DNA of 7,866 nt from Candidatus Uhrbacteria bacterium (lineage in GTDB: Bacteria > Patescibacteriota > Patescibacteriia > 2-12-FULL-60-25): assembly GCA_009691315.1 (NCBI GenBank), contig SICT01000049.1, positions 1 to 7,866 on the forward strand, written 5' to 3'. Positions 1 to 5,976 of the stretch are shown here, piece by piece. A program made the position numbers and the translations under genes. Position 1 is the first letter of the stretch. Every line of letters begins with the position of its first letter. The notes beneath the pieces are model-generated. The model saw only the letters and a program-made list of their open reading frames with translations. It ran no database searches and was not told where the DNA came from.

Positions 1-255
1 AAAATTTATAATAATGAGCATCCAAATGGATTTATGGTTTATGAACAGACCTATCAGGAACAGGCGACGATGGGCACACAGACGGTGACGCTTAAATCCG
101 GGCAGTACTATCTTTTAGGAGATAATCGGGCGGTCAGTCTTGATTCTCGCATCTTTGGTCCGGTAGATCGGTCTGCGCTTATCGGTCGGGTGTGGTTACG
201 CGGATATCCGCTTGATCGCTTTCGCGTCTTTGAAACCCCCGCGTATGTTTATTAA
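1..255 (+). CDS. lepB: Signal peptidase I, C-terminal part (5' end outside window)
   Basis: This is the last 84 codons of a type I signal peptidase, the membrane-bound serine protease that removes signal peptides from exported proteins on the outer face of the cytoplasmic membrane. The frame is open from base 1, so the gene starts upstream of the window. The diagnostic conserved box is visible: G-D-N-R at visible residues 40-43, followed by S46-x-D-S-R (48-50) and F-G-P-V (52-55), matching the family pattern GDNRxxSxDSRxFGxV. The catalytic Ser and Lys and the membrane anchor lie upstream and cannot be checked. After the box the protein continues only about 29 residues, a normal end for this family, with no second membrane segment. 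It ends in TAA, and hisS begins 25 nt later, suggesting co-transcription. The family call is secure. Activity cannot be judged from this fragment. Confidence 0.93.
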   Translation, partial: KIYNNEHPNGFMVYEQTYQEQATMGTQTVTLKSGQYYLLGDNRAVSLDSRIFGPVDRSALIGRVWLRGYPLDRFRVFETPAYVY

Positions 256-280
256 TTGTGAAAACCTATCTTCATGATCT

Positions 281-1669
281 ATGTCTTCTAAACAGTCTCA
301 ACCTATGCAAAAAAGATCTTCTGGATTTTCCGCTCACAAGCCAGCTCTTCCTGAGCTTTTAACTAATCCGCCGCTCAGAAAAGGCATGCATCCGATCCAG
401 GTCGTCCGCGGGATGCGCGATCTTTTGCCGTCTGATCAGCCGTATTGGAAACAAATGGAGGATATGGCTGAGCGCATGGCCATGGACTATGGATACGCCA
501 GGATTGATACACCTCTTATCGAAGATTATTCATTGTTTATTCGTGGCGTCGGTAAAGTGACTGATATTGTTGAAAAAGAAATGTTCCACTGGGAAACACC
601 CGGTGGCGAGCATGTTGGACTGCGTCCAGAATCAACCGCCTCGGTTGCTCGTGCCTATGTTCAACATGGAATGTTAAATCTGCCTCAGCCGGTCAAGTTA
701 TGGAACATTGGTCCGATGTTTCGTTATGACCGTCCGCAGGCTGGCCGTTTCCGTCAGTTTTATCAGGCGAGTTTTGAATGTATTGGAGAAGCCGATCCAA
801 TTGTGGATGCGCAGTTGATTATTGTTTCGTGGAATTTGTTAAAAGGTTTAGGATTGGATCCGACCGTTAAAGTCAATTCTCTTGGCAATCCAGAATCGCG
901 TTTAAATTATAAAAATGCACTGGTGTCTTATTTTCGCGGGAAGCGCAGTCAATTGTCTGAAGAAGATAAAAAACGTTTAGTCAAGAATCCTTTACGCCTG
1001 CTCGATTCAAAAGAGCCAAACATGCAGGAGTTGAAAGCCGAAGCACCGCAGATGGTGGATTGGTTGGATGAAGAATCCAAAGCTCACTTTATGCGCGTGC
1101 TTGAGTATCTCGATGAGGTTGGTGTGCCGTATCAACTCGATCCGTATCTGGTGCGTGGTCTAGATTACTACACAAAAACGGTGTTTGAATGGTTTGCTAA
1201 TAGCAACGATCAAGAGCTCGCCCAATCTGCTTTAGGCGGTGGGGGACGGTATGATTTGCTGATTGAGCTTTTGGGAGGACGCCCAACACCGGGAGCCGGA
1301 TTTAGTCTTGGGCTTGATCGTATTGCTTCGCGCTTAAAGGAATTGAACCCAACTCCGCCTGCTAAGGATGAAGTGGATATTTTTCTGGCACAATTAGGCG
1401 AGATGGGACGCAAGAAAGCACTTGGTTTATTCGAAGAGTTCCGTACGGCCGGTCTTTTGGTCGGGGAAGCCTTTGCCAAATCTTCGCTGAAAGCACAAAT
1501 GGAGATTGCCAATCGTCGCAAAGCCAAATGGACGATCGTGATCGGACAAAAAGAAGTCTTGGATGGAACCGCGATTGTGCGCGATATGGATTCCGGAACA
1601 CAAGAAATTATTGATGCAAAAAAAGCCGTGCATGAGATGAAGAAAAAATTGGGACTGCATACGCAGTAA
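281..1669 (+). CDS. hisS: Histidyl-tRNA synthetase
   Basis: This class II aminoacyl-tRNA synthetase charges tRNA-His in the cytoplasm. Of 462 residues, about 37-350 form the catalytic core. The R-P-E-S-T segment is at 115-119, motif 2 (F-R-Y-D-R-P, then G-R-F-R-Q) at 147-159, the histidine-binding L-V-R-G-L-D-Y-Y at about 290-297, the G-G-G-R-Y-D loop at about 318-323, and motif 3 (G-F-S-L-G-L-D-R) at 340-347. The anticodon-binding domain follows from about 366, with the typical S-L-K-A-Q-M helix and a D-M-D-S-G strand pair near the end. The protein is longer than the usual 420-430 residues because about 35 polar residues precede the standard start region (V-R-G-M-R-D-L-L-P). An in-frame ATG at 386 would give a conventional N-terminus. 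ATG 281 is kept because the frame is open and codon use looks uniform, but neither start has a good ribosome binding site. RPEST replaces the commoner RPEGT, a mild variation. Confidence 0.96.
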   Translation: MSSKQSQPMQKRSSGFSAHKPALPELLTNPPLRKGMHPIQVVRGMRDLLPSDQPYWKQMEDMAERMAMDYGYARIDTPLIEDYSLFIRGVGKVTDIVEKEMFHWETPGGEHVGLRPESTASVARAYVQHGMLNLPQPVKLWNIGPMFRYDRPQAGRFRQFYQASFECIGEADPIVDAQLIIVSWNLLKGLGLDPTVKVNSLGNPESRLNYKNALVSYFRGKRSQLSEEDKKRLVKNPLRLLDSKEPNMQELKAEAPQMVDWLDEESKAHFMRVLEYLDEVGVPYQLDPYLVRGLDYYTKTVFEWFANSNDQELAQSALGGGGRYDLLIELLGGRPTPGAGFSLGLDRIASRLKELNPTPPAKDEVDIFLAQLGEMGRKKALGLFEEFRTAGLLVGEAFAKSSLKAQMEIANRRKAKWTIVIGQKEVLDGTAIVRDMDSGTQEIIDAKKAVHEMKKKLGLHTQ

Positions 1670-1673
1670 TTTT

Positions 1674-3125
1674 ATGTTTCTTGCGCGTTTTGGGTTGGAA
1701 CCAGGGCGCTTGTTCTGGGGCTTTTTTTTGCTACTCGTTCTGATTGCGTTTTGGGCGACTCTCGGAGGGTTTCAGCTCAGTGCGATATTTCTCGCGGGAT
1801 TGATTTTCGTTTTTCTTCTCATTTGGCGTTTTCCTTATGCGGGATTTTATGTCTGGATGGCCACGTCTCCGTTGTTGGGAATTCTGCTTTCTTTTCCAAC
1901 GGGAGGATTTCAGTTTGGGGAGCGTGCGTTTGGAGGATCCATTGATATCACGCTGACCGAACTGGTGGCAGGGCTCGTTCTTTTGGTCTGGGCCTTACGT
2001 CTCATTGTTTCGGCTCAGGCGCAAGCACGTGATTGGAAGCCGGCACTTCCTCTTTTGGGAATGTATCTTGTGATTGTTGGCGCTCACGCTCTTTCCGCGT
2101 TCTCTTCCGTTGCACCGGATACGGTTTTGGTATTAAAATATACTCTGCGCCCCGTTTTTTTCGTGTATCTCGCTAGCGTGATTCTTCCCGTAAATTTTAT
2201 TACTTCGCGCCGGCGTCTTGCACATGTGCTCGCGCTGTTTGGGGTAATTGGCGTCGTGTTTACGATGGATGGTTTTATTTCCCTATTTTTTCCCGGTTCG
2301 GAAGGAGCCCTATTTCGTGCACACCCATTGACTCTGCTCGGTGTCTCACCACTCGGTGGCAATCACAATGCACTCGCCGAGGTTTTGCTTTTTTCTGCAC
2401 CGGCCATTCTCGCGTGGTCCTATCTCAAACAGACCGTTTCAAAAGAGTGGGTGTATTTTGCCGTCGCGTGTATGATCACGATTACTCTTTTAACGTTTGC
2501 GCGTTCCGCGTGGATTGCTCTGGTTATTGAATTGATTTTTTTGTCAGCGACGTTGTGGCGTCCGTGGGTGAAGTCTCATCTGCGAGCGTTTTCTCTTGCC
2601 CTCATCGCCTGTATCCCGCTCATGATCGGCATGTTGGTTATTTCACAGACCACGGAAGTCAGAAGTTCAACTGCGGCTCGGGCAACTCTCACCAGTGTGG
2701 CTTTTGATATTTTTATGCGCAGTCCATGGATTGGTGCTGGCGCCGGAAGTTTTATGGAACGTTTGAATCACGTCTATGCTTATACCATTGAGTTTGGTTC
2801 CGCCGTGGATTCGCATGGGTTGATTCAAAAATTGTTGGCAGAAACAGGTCTGGTTGGTTTTGTTGCCTTCGCTCTGTTTGTCATCTTTTTTATCCGTCAT
2901 ATCTTGCGCACCTGGCAGAGTTTGAAGAAGACAAGTACAGAAGCCAAAGCCTATTTGTATCTGGTCGCGGGAGCTCTCGGCGCGTTCATGTATCAATTTT
3001 TTGATACGACCTACTGGACGCCACGCCTTTGGATTCCGGTTGGATTGGTGTTTGTGGCCGGACGCTTGTTCTTGCGCCAGCACACAGAACAAGATCCAGA
3101 TTTTCTTTCCCCCTCACATGGATAA
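1674..3125 (+). CDS. O-antigen ligase/polymerase-like polytopic membrane protein
   Basis: A 483-residue, very hydrophobic protein with roughly ten or more membrane segments, of the O-antigen ligase / Wzy polymerase type (RfaL/WaaL-like, Wzy_C domain). Such enzymes join or transfer undecaprenyl-linked glycans on the outer side of the cytoplasmic membrane. The family signature is the large external loop in the C-terminal half, where D-S-H-G (379-382) and L-L-A-E-T-G-L-V-G-F (from about 387) correspond to the usual H-N-x-x-L-x-x-x-x-E-x-G-x-x-G pattern. N-H-N-A at 230-233 and F-A-R-S-A-W at 275-280, the latter opening a membrane helix, are the other expected landmarks, with R277 as a candidate functional arginine. 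The start lies 4 nt after the hisS stop, and the stop overlaps the next gene by 8 nt. Two glycosyltransferases directly downstream support a glycan role. Whether it is a ligase, a polymerase or a protein O-glycosyltransferase cannot be decided from sequence. Confidence 0.85.
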   Translation: MFLARFGLEPGRLFWGFFLLLVLIAFWATLGGFQLSAIFLAGLIFVFLLIWRFPYAGFYVWMATSPLLGILLSFPTGGFQFGERAFGGSIDITLTELVAGLVLLVWALRLIVSAQAQARDWKPALPLLGMYLVIVGAHALSAFSSVAPDTVLVLKYTLRPVFFVYLASVILPVNFITSRRRLAHVLALFGVIGVVFTMDGFISLFFPGSEGALFRAHPLTLLGVSPLGGNHNALAEVLLFSAPAILAWSYLKQTVSKEWVYFAVACMITITLLTFARSAWIALVIELIFLSATLWRPWVKSHLRAFSLALIACIPLMIGMLVISQTTEVRSSTAARATLTSVAFDIFMRSPWIGAGAGSFMERLNHVYAYTIEFGSAVDSHGLIQKLLAETGLVGFVAFALFVIFFIRHILRTWQSLKKTSTEAKAYLYLVAGALGAFMYQFFDTTYWTPRLWIPVGLVFVAGRLFLRQHTEQDPDFLSPSHG

Positions 3126-4200
3126 ACCCCTTGTCGTACATGTCTTGTGGACGCTCGGCCGAGCTGGCGCTGAACGGATGGTGTTTGATTTGGTGAAGCG
3201 TTTGCCGGAGCGAGGATTTCGCGTAAAAGTGATTGCGGCTTATGGAGGCGGCGAAATGGAAAAAGATTTTCGCGATGCGGGGATTCCGCTCGTGATTGGG
3301 CCAGAAGCGCGCTATCCTTGGCAAAGAGGGCGTACCGTGAAATTTTTGGAACAGTGTTTGAAAGAAGAACGGCCAGATATTTTACACACCCATCTTGGAG
3401 GAGACGTGTGGGGTGGAATGGTTGCACGGCGGCTCAAAATTCATCCATGGATCTCGACCGTTCATAGCGACGAATCAAAACTTCCTTGGCGGCAGAGAAC
3501 GATGCGACGGAGAGCCTTTCATCATACCGATCACATCGTGTGCGTGTCTGATCTTGCCAAGTATGCGGCCAAAGATACGTATGATCTATCTGCGAAGCGT
3601 TTGTCAGTCATCCGTATTGGCGTTGATCTCGAACAATTTTCTTTTCATTCACACAGCACGATCCACCATCCGCCGCGAATTTTGTGCGTGGGAAGATTTG
3701 TGCCAAGTAAAAATCACAAAGTGATGATTAAGGGGTTTGCCAAACTGAAACATTCGTGGCAACTCGATCTCATCGGCGAAGGCCCGGAAGAAACATCTCT
3801 CAAAGATTTGGTGTATCGTCTTGGGTTGAGTGATCAGGTGCATTTTTTAGGAACCGTACCTGATGTTCAGGAATACTTATCGCGTTCTGATATATTATGT
3901 TTTCCTTCTAAGAGCGAGGGGCAGGGGATGGCTTTGCTCGAAGCTGCGGCAAATGGATTGCCGATTATTGCGAGCCCACTTCCCGTGTTTCATGAATTGT
4001 TTGATGATACATCTGTTTTGTATGCATTTGCCCCGAGTTCGCGTAAAGCTTGGTTTGATGCGCTTGAGCGAGTTCTGTCCGAATATCCAAGGGCGCTTGA
4101 GCGAGCCACGCATGCGCGTCAGGTGGTCGAGCAGCATTTTTCCGTCGAGCACATGGTAGATGAATATGTAAAATTGTATGAAAATATTGCACGTCAATAA
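3118..4200 (+). CDS. Glycosyltransferase family 4 (GT-B fold), first of two
   Basis: A 360-residue cytoplasmic glycosyltransferase of the GT4 group (GT-B fold, retaining, nucleotide-sugar donor). The N-terminal acceptor domain opens with a short strand, then the glycine loop G-R-A-G-A-E-R (about 14-20), D-I-L-H-T-H (87-92) and T-V-H-S (114-117). The donor domain starts near I-L-C-V-G-R-F (188-194) followed by S-K-N-H. It carries the family's E-x7-E pair as E267 and E275 in S-E-G-Q-G-M-A-L-L-E, which contact the donor nucleotide-sugar. The frame is open further upstream to 3001, but that part lies inside the previous gene. ATG 3118 is chosen because it places M-D-K directly before the first strand and gives an 8-nt overlap with the preceding stop, as expected for translational coupling. 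No Shine-Dalgarno sequence is seen. The donor and acceptor sugars cannot be inferred. Confidence 0.9.
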   Translation: MDKPLVVHVLWTLGRAGAERMVFDLVKRLPERGFRVKVIAAYGGGEMEKDFRDAGIPLVIGPEARYPWQRGRTVKFLEQCLKEERPDILHTHLGGDVWGGMVARRLKIHPWISTVHSDESKLPWRQRTMRRRAFHHTDHIVCVSDLAKYAAKDTYDLSAKRLSVIRIGVDLEQFSFHSHSTIHHPPRILCVGRFVPSKNHKVMIKGFAKLKHSWQLDLIGEGPEETSLKDLVYRLGLSDQVHFLGTVPDVQEYLSRSDILCFPSKSEGQGMALLEAAANGLPIIASPLPVFHELFDDTSVLYAFAPSSRKAWFDALERVLSEYPRALERATHARQVVEQHFSVEHMVDEYVKLYENIARQ

Positions 4201-5410
4201 ATTTTTCGATTATTTTGGCGGAGCGGAAACCTATCTCCATCATGTTATGGAAGCGCAGGAGGCGGCCGGCGATGAGGTGCATATTTTTTCAACGCGTAGT
4301 CCATCGAACGTGGCAACACCGGATGAAAAGTATTTTGTGGAGCGGATGGATTTACGCAAACGCGAAGCCTGGTGGAAAGAATTAAAAAAAGCCAAAAAAT
4401 TTATTTGGAATAAAGAAGCTCAGAGGTCATTCGAACAGATGCTTGATGATGTTCAGCCAGACGTGATTCATTTACACAATATCTATCACCATCTTTCAAC
4501 GTCGATTTTGCCGCCAATTCGCAAGCGAAAAATTCCGTGCGTTCAAACATTGCATGATTATAAGTTAGCTAATCCAAATTATGCGATGTTCGCGGATGGG
4601 AAAGTGTGTGAGCATGGGAAGGGCGGGTATTATTGGAGCATCGTTGACCATCGTTGTTTGCACAAAGGCTATCTTCCGAATGCGCTGGCTGCTCTTGAAA
4701 TGTATCTAAGCAAAGACCATCAAGCCTACGAACGCACGGTGCAATTTTTTATCTGTCCGTCGCAGTTCATGAAGAAAACAATGGAAGAATGGGGAGAGCC
4801 GGTAAAACAGTTGGTACAGATTCCGTATGCCATTGATTTGCCTCAAGATGTCGCGCAGGGAGGGGGAGGGTATCTTTTGTATGCCGGACGCTTATCCGTC
4901 GAAAAAGGCTTGGCTGGATTTATTCAGGCCGCGGCACAAGTGCCGGAACAGCCGATCAAGATAGCGGGCCGTGGACCGCAAGAAGCGGAATTAAAAAAAT
5001 TAGCCAAAGAATTGAAAGCCGATCACATTGAATTTCTTGGTTTTGTCGAACCATCTAAACTTGCAGGCATTCGTCGTCAGGCCGAAGCCGTCGTGATGCC
5101 AACCGTGAGCTATGAAAATTTGTCTTTGGCATTGCTTGAGGCTATGGCAGATGGTTTACCGTGTCTCGCGACAAAAATTGGCGGCAATCCAGAACTGGTC
5201 GAAGACAGCGTGAATGGCTTCCTCGTCAAACCAGGCGACATGGATGATTGGGTACACACGTTGACCAGATTTTTTGCTGTACCACAAGAAGTGAAACGCG
5301 AGATGGGTTCTGTCAGCCGTAAAAAAATCATTGCCAATAATTTATGGCCTCAGCATTTGGAGAGATTGAAAGAGTGCTATCATAATGCGGAAAAAATACT
5401 CCGGACTTAA
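4178..5410 (+). CDS. Glycosyltransferase family 4 (GT-B fold), second of two
   Basis: A 410-residue GT4-type glycosyltransferase, clearly homologous in layout to the preceding gene but not a close duplicate. It begins M-K-I-L-H-V-N-K-F-F with the acceptor-side glycine loop G-G-A-E-T at 14-18. H-D-Y-K-L (126-130) precedes an insert with two cysteines, C144 and C160, around G-K-G-G-Y-Y-W. Related enzymes, as I recall them, often carry more cysteines in this insert, so a metal site is doubtful here. The donor domain begins at L-L-Y-A-G-R-L-S (233-240) with E-K-G after it, and the E-x7-E pair is E313 and E321 in Y-E-N-L-S-L-A-L-L-E. The start codon overlaps the previous gene by 23 nt in another frame and has no Shine-Dalgarno sequence, so translation probably depends on ribosomes already on the message. 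It is the last gene of the unit. The sugar substrates are unknown. Confidence 0.92.
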   Translation: MKILHVNKFFDYFGGAETYLHHVMEAQEAAGDEVHIFSTRSPSNVATPDEKYFVERMDLRKREAWWKELKKAKKFIWNKEAQRSFEQMLDDVQPDVIHLHNIYHHLSTSILPPIRKRKIPCVQTLHDYKLANPNYAMFADGKVCEHGKGGYYWSIVDHRCLHKGYLPNALAALEMYLSKDHQAYERTVQFFICPSQFMKKTMEEWGEPVKQLVQIPYAIDLPQDVAQGGGGYLLYAGRLSVEKGLAGFIQAAAQVPEQPIKIAGRGPQEAELKKLAKELKADHIEFLGFVEPSKLAGIRRQAEAVVMPTVSYENLSLALLEAMADGLPCLATKIGGNPELVEDSVNGFLVKPGDMDDWVHTLTRFFAVPQEVKREMGSVSRKKIIANNLWPQHLERLKECYHNAEKILRT

Positions 5411-5434
5411 AAATTTGGCTCAGTTGTCAACATC

Positions 5435-5476
5435 TACAAAATTGGGACCTGTTAGGTGTCAGGTCCCGATTTTGTA
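5435..5476. repeat. Strong 16-bp hairpin after the glycosyltransferase gene (terminator or REP-like element)
   Basis: Two arms, 5435-5450 and 5461-5476, pair over 16 positions with a single T-G wobble (5443/5468) and a 10-nt loop. The core of each arm is GGGACCT / AGGTCCC, and the outer part is A/T-rich (ACAAAAT / ATTTTGT). It begins 24 nt after the last glycosyltransferase stop, where a transcript end is expected. However, an A-rich stretch rather than a T-run follows on the + strand, so it is not a textbook intrinsic terminator. The loop and right arm contain GGTGTCAGGTCCC. I associate that kind of sequence with dispersed REP-like palindromes in some bacterial genomes, but this is from memory and unverified. 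It may stop transcription, protect the mRNA 3' end, or be a mobile repeat. Confidence 0.7.
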
Positions 5477-5479
5477 AAT

Positions 5480-5503
5480 AAAAAAATTCCGCTGGAGGGC
5501 GGA
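5480..5503 (-). terminator. Intrinsic terminator of the minus-strand gene
   Basis: Read on the minus strand, a TCCGC / GCGGA stem of 5 bp (5503-5499 with 5492-5488) encloses a 6-nt loop. It is followed after one A by seven consecutive T (5486-5480). It begins 21 nt after the stop codon of the minus-strand gene, which is the right order and distance for Rho-independent termination of that transcript. The stem is short but mostly G-C. It does not serve the + strand, where the A-run precedes the hairpin. Confidence 0.65.
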
Positions 5504-5524
5504 GAAGAGAAGATCGTAAGTGAA

Positions 5525-5851
5525 CTACTTGTTAAGCGCTCGGCCTTTTGCAAATGTGTACATGAGGACACGATCATCTGATCTCGCAGATGCCACCCGA
5601 AGTCCGTGTCCCTTCCCGATCAAGAATACGAACGCTAAGGAGAGACATTTGATCGTGTCATGACTGACACCATGTTTTGACGTCAGCATGAGGCTCTCCT
5701 TTGCGGACTCAATATTTTTGTTGTCGCGGGGGTATCCGACACGGAGGATGGCTCCATCCCGGTCGAATATGATAACCCCTTTCTCCAGATCGATGAAGAT
5801 CTTGTCGCCTGCACGAAGTGCCGTCCTTTTCTTGTCCAAGTACAACCGCAT
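5525..5851 (-). CDS. Small protein of unknown function, 108 residues
   Basis: I do not recognise this protein. It is soluble-looking, with no signal peptide or clear membrane segment, is basic at both ends, and contains one cysteine. The N-terminal half alternates hydrophobic and charged residues (K-I-F-I-D-L, G-V-I-I-F-D-R-D-G-A-I-L-R-V), suggesting a small beta-rich domain. A short hydrophobic stretch (L-S-L-A-F-V-F-L-I-G) follows in the second half. An upstream GTG at 5857 is in frame, but the Shine-Dalgarno AAGGAG at 5864-5859 ends only 1 nt from it and 7 nt from the ATG at 5851, so the ATG is chosen. The gene has its own candidate promoter upstream and intrinsic terminator downstream, and lies opposite in direction to every neighbour. 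It looks like an independent one-gene unit. Being real is well supported by these signals. No function is proposed. Confidence 0.75.
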   Translation of the reverse strand: MRLYLDKKRTALRAGDKIFIDLEKGVIIFDRDGAILRVGYPRDNKNIESAKESLMLTSKHGVSHDTIKCLSLAFVFLIGKGHGLRVASARSDDRVLMYTFAKGRALNK

Positions 5852-5858
5852 TTTCACT

Positions 5859-5864
5859 CTCCTT
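5859..5864 (-). promoter_or_regulatory. Strong Shine-Dalgarno site of the minus-strand gene
   Basis: The minus strand reads AAGGAG, with 7 nt to the ATG at 5851. This spacing decides the start codon against the in-frame GTG six bases further upstream. It is the only strong ribosome binding site in the window. Confidence 0.8.
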
Positions 5865-5881
5865 GGTCGAAAACCATTGAT

Positions 5882-5910
5882 AGATCACCATACTTCATTG
5901 CGTTTGTCAA
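5882..5910 (-). promoter_or_regulatory. Candidate promoter of the minus-strand gene
   Basis: The minus strand carries a perfect consensus -35 box TTGACA (5910-5905). The hexamer 17 nt downstream, TGATCT (5887-5882), is a poor -10 match, and no better hexamer lies at 16-18 nt. Transcription from here would give a leader of roughly 25 nt containing the Shine-Dalgarno site. The -35 box sits inside a 14-bp inverted repeat (5900-5913). The weak -10 could mean activator dependence or simply that the call is wrong. Confidence 0.4.
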
Positions 5911-5913
5911 CGC
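5900..5913. repeat. Short inverted repeat over the minus-strand -35 box (possible operator)
   Basis: GCGTT (5900-5904) and AACGC (5909-5913) are perfect inverted copies around a 4-nt centre. The element covers the TTGACA box of the minus-strand gene and lies about 25 bp upstream of the -35 box of the divergent gene. It could be a binding site for a regulator of one or both genes. A 5-bp arm can also arise by chance, so this is a weak call. Confidence 0.25.
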
Positions 5914-5936
5914 GCTCACCGACCGATATCATATCC

Positions 5937-5965
5937 TTGACCAATCGCCCTTTTTCCTGTATTCT
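5937..5965 (+). promoter_or_regulatory. Candidate sigma-70-type promoter giving a nearly leaderless mRNA
   Basis: TTGACC (5937-5942, five of six consensus bases) and TATTCT (5960-5965, four of six) are separated by exactly 17 nt. A start point about 7 nt after the -10 box would fall near 5972, only about 5 nt before the ATG at 5977. This agrees with the absence of any Shine-Dalgarno sequence before that ATG. Confidence 0.6.
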
Positions 5966-5976
5966 CTAGCGTTTCC

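Noticed and set aside
244..272. Possible promoter before hisS (TATCTT at 267-272)
   Set aside because: The -10-like box is plausible, but the hexamer at the right distance upstream (TATGTT) is a poor -35 and the 25-nt gap fits an operon, so it was not called.
2667..3092. A 141-codon minus-strand frame inside the O-antigen ligase-like gene
   Set aside because: It lies wholly antisense to a conserved membrane protein region and has no recognisable features. It is explained by the coding strand.
3001..3117. Extension of the first glycosyltransferase upstream to an ATG at 3001
   Set aside because: These codons overlap the end of the membrane protein in another frame and add no family sequence. 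ATG 3118 fits the domain start and the overlap pattern.
5852..5857. GTG start for the minus-strand gene
   Set aside because: The Shine-Dalgarno site would be only 1 nt from the GTG, too close for initiation. The ATG at 5851 has 7-nt spacing.
5688..5969. A 93-codon + strand reading frame opposite the small minus-strand gene
   Set aside because: It has no ribosome binding site or promoter, covers the divergent promoter region, and its protein looks like a mirror of the minus-strand gene. The minus strand has a well-spaced AAGGAG and a terminator, so that strand was chosen.
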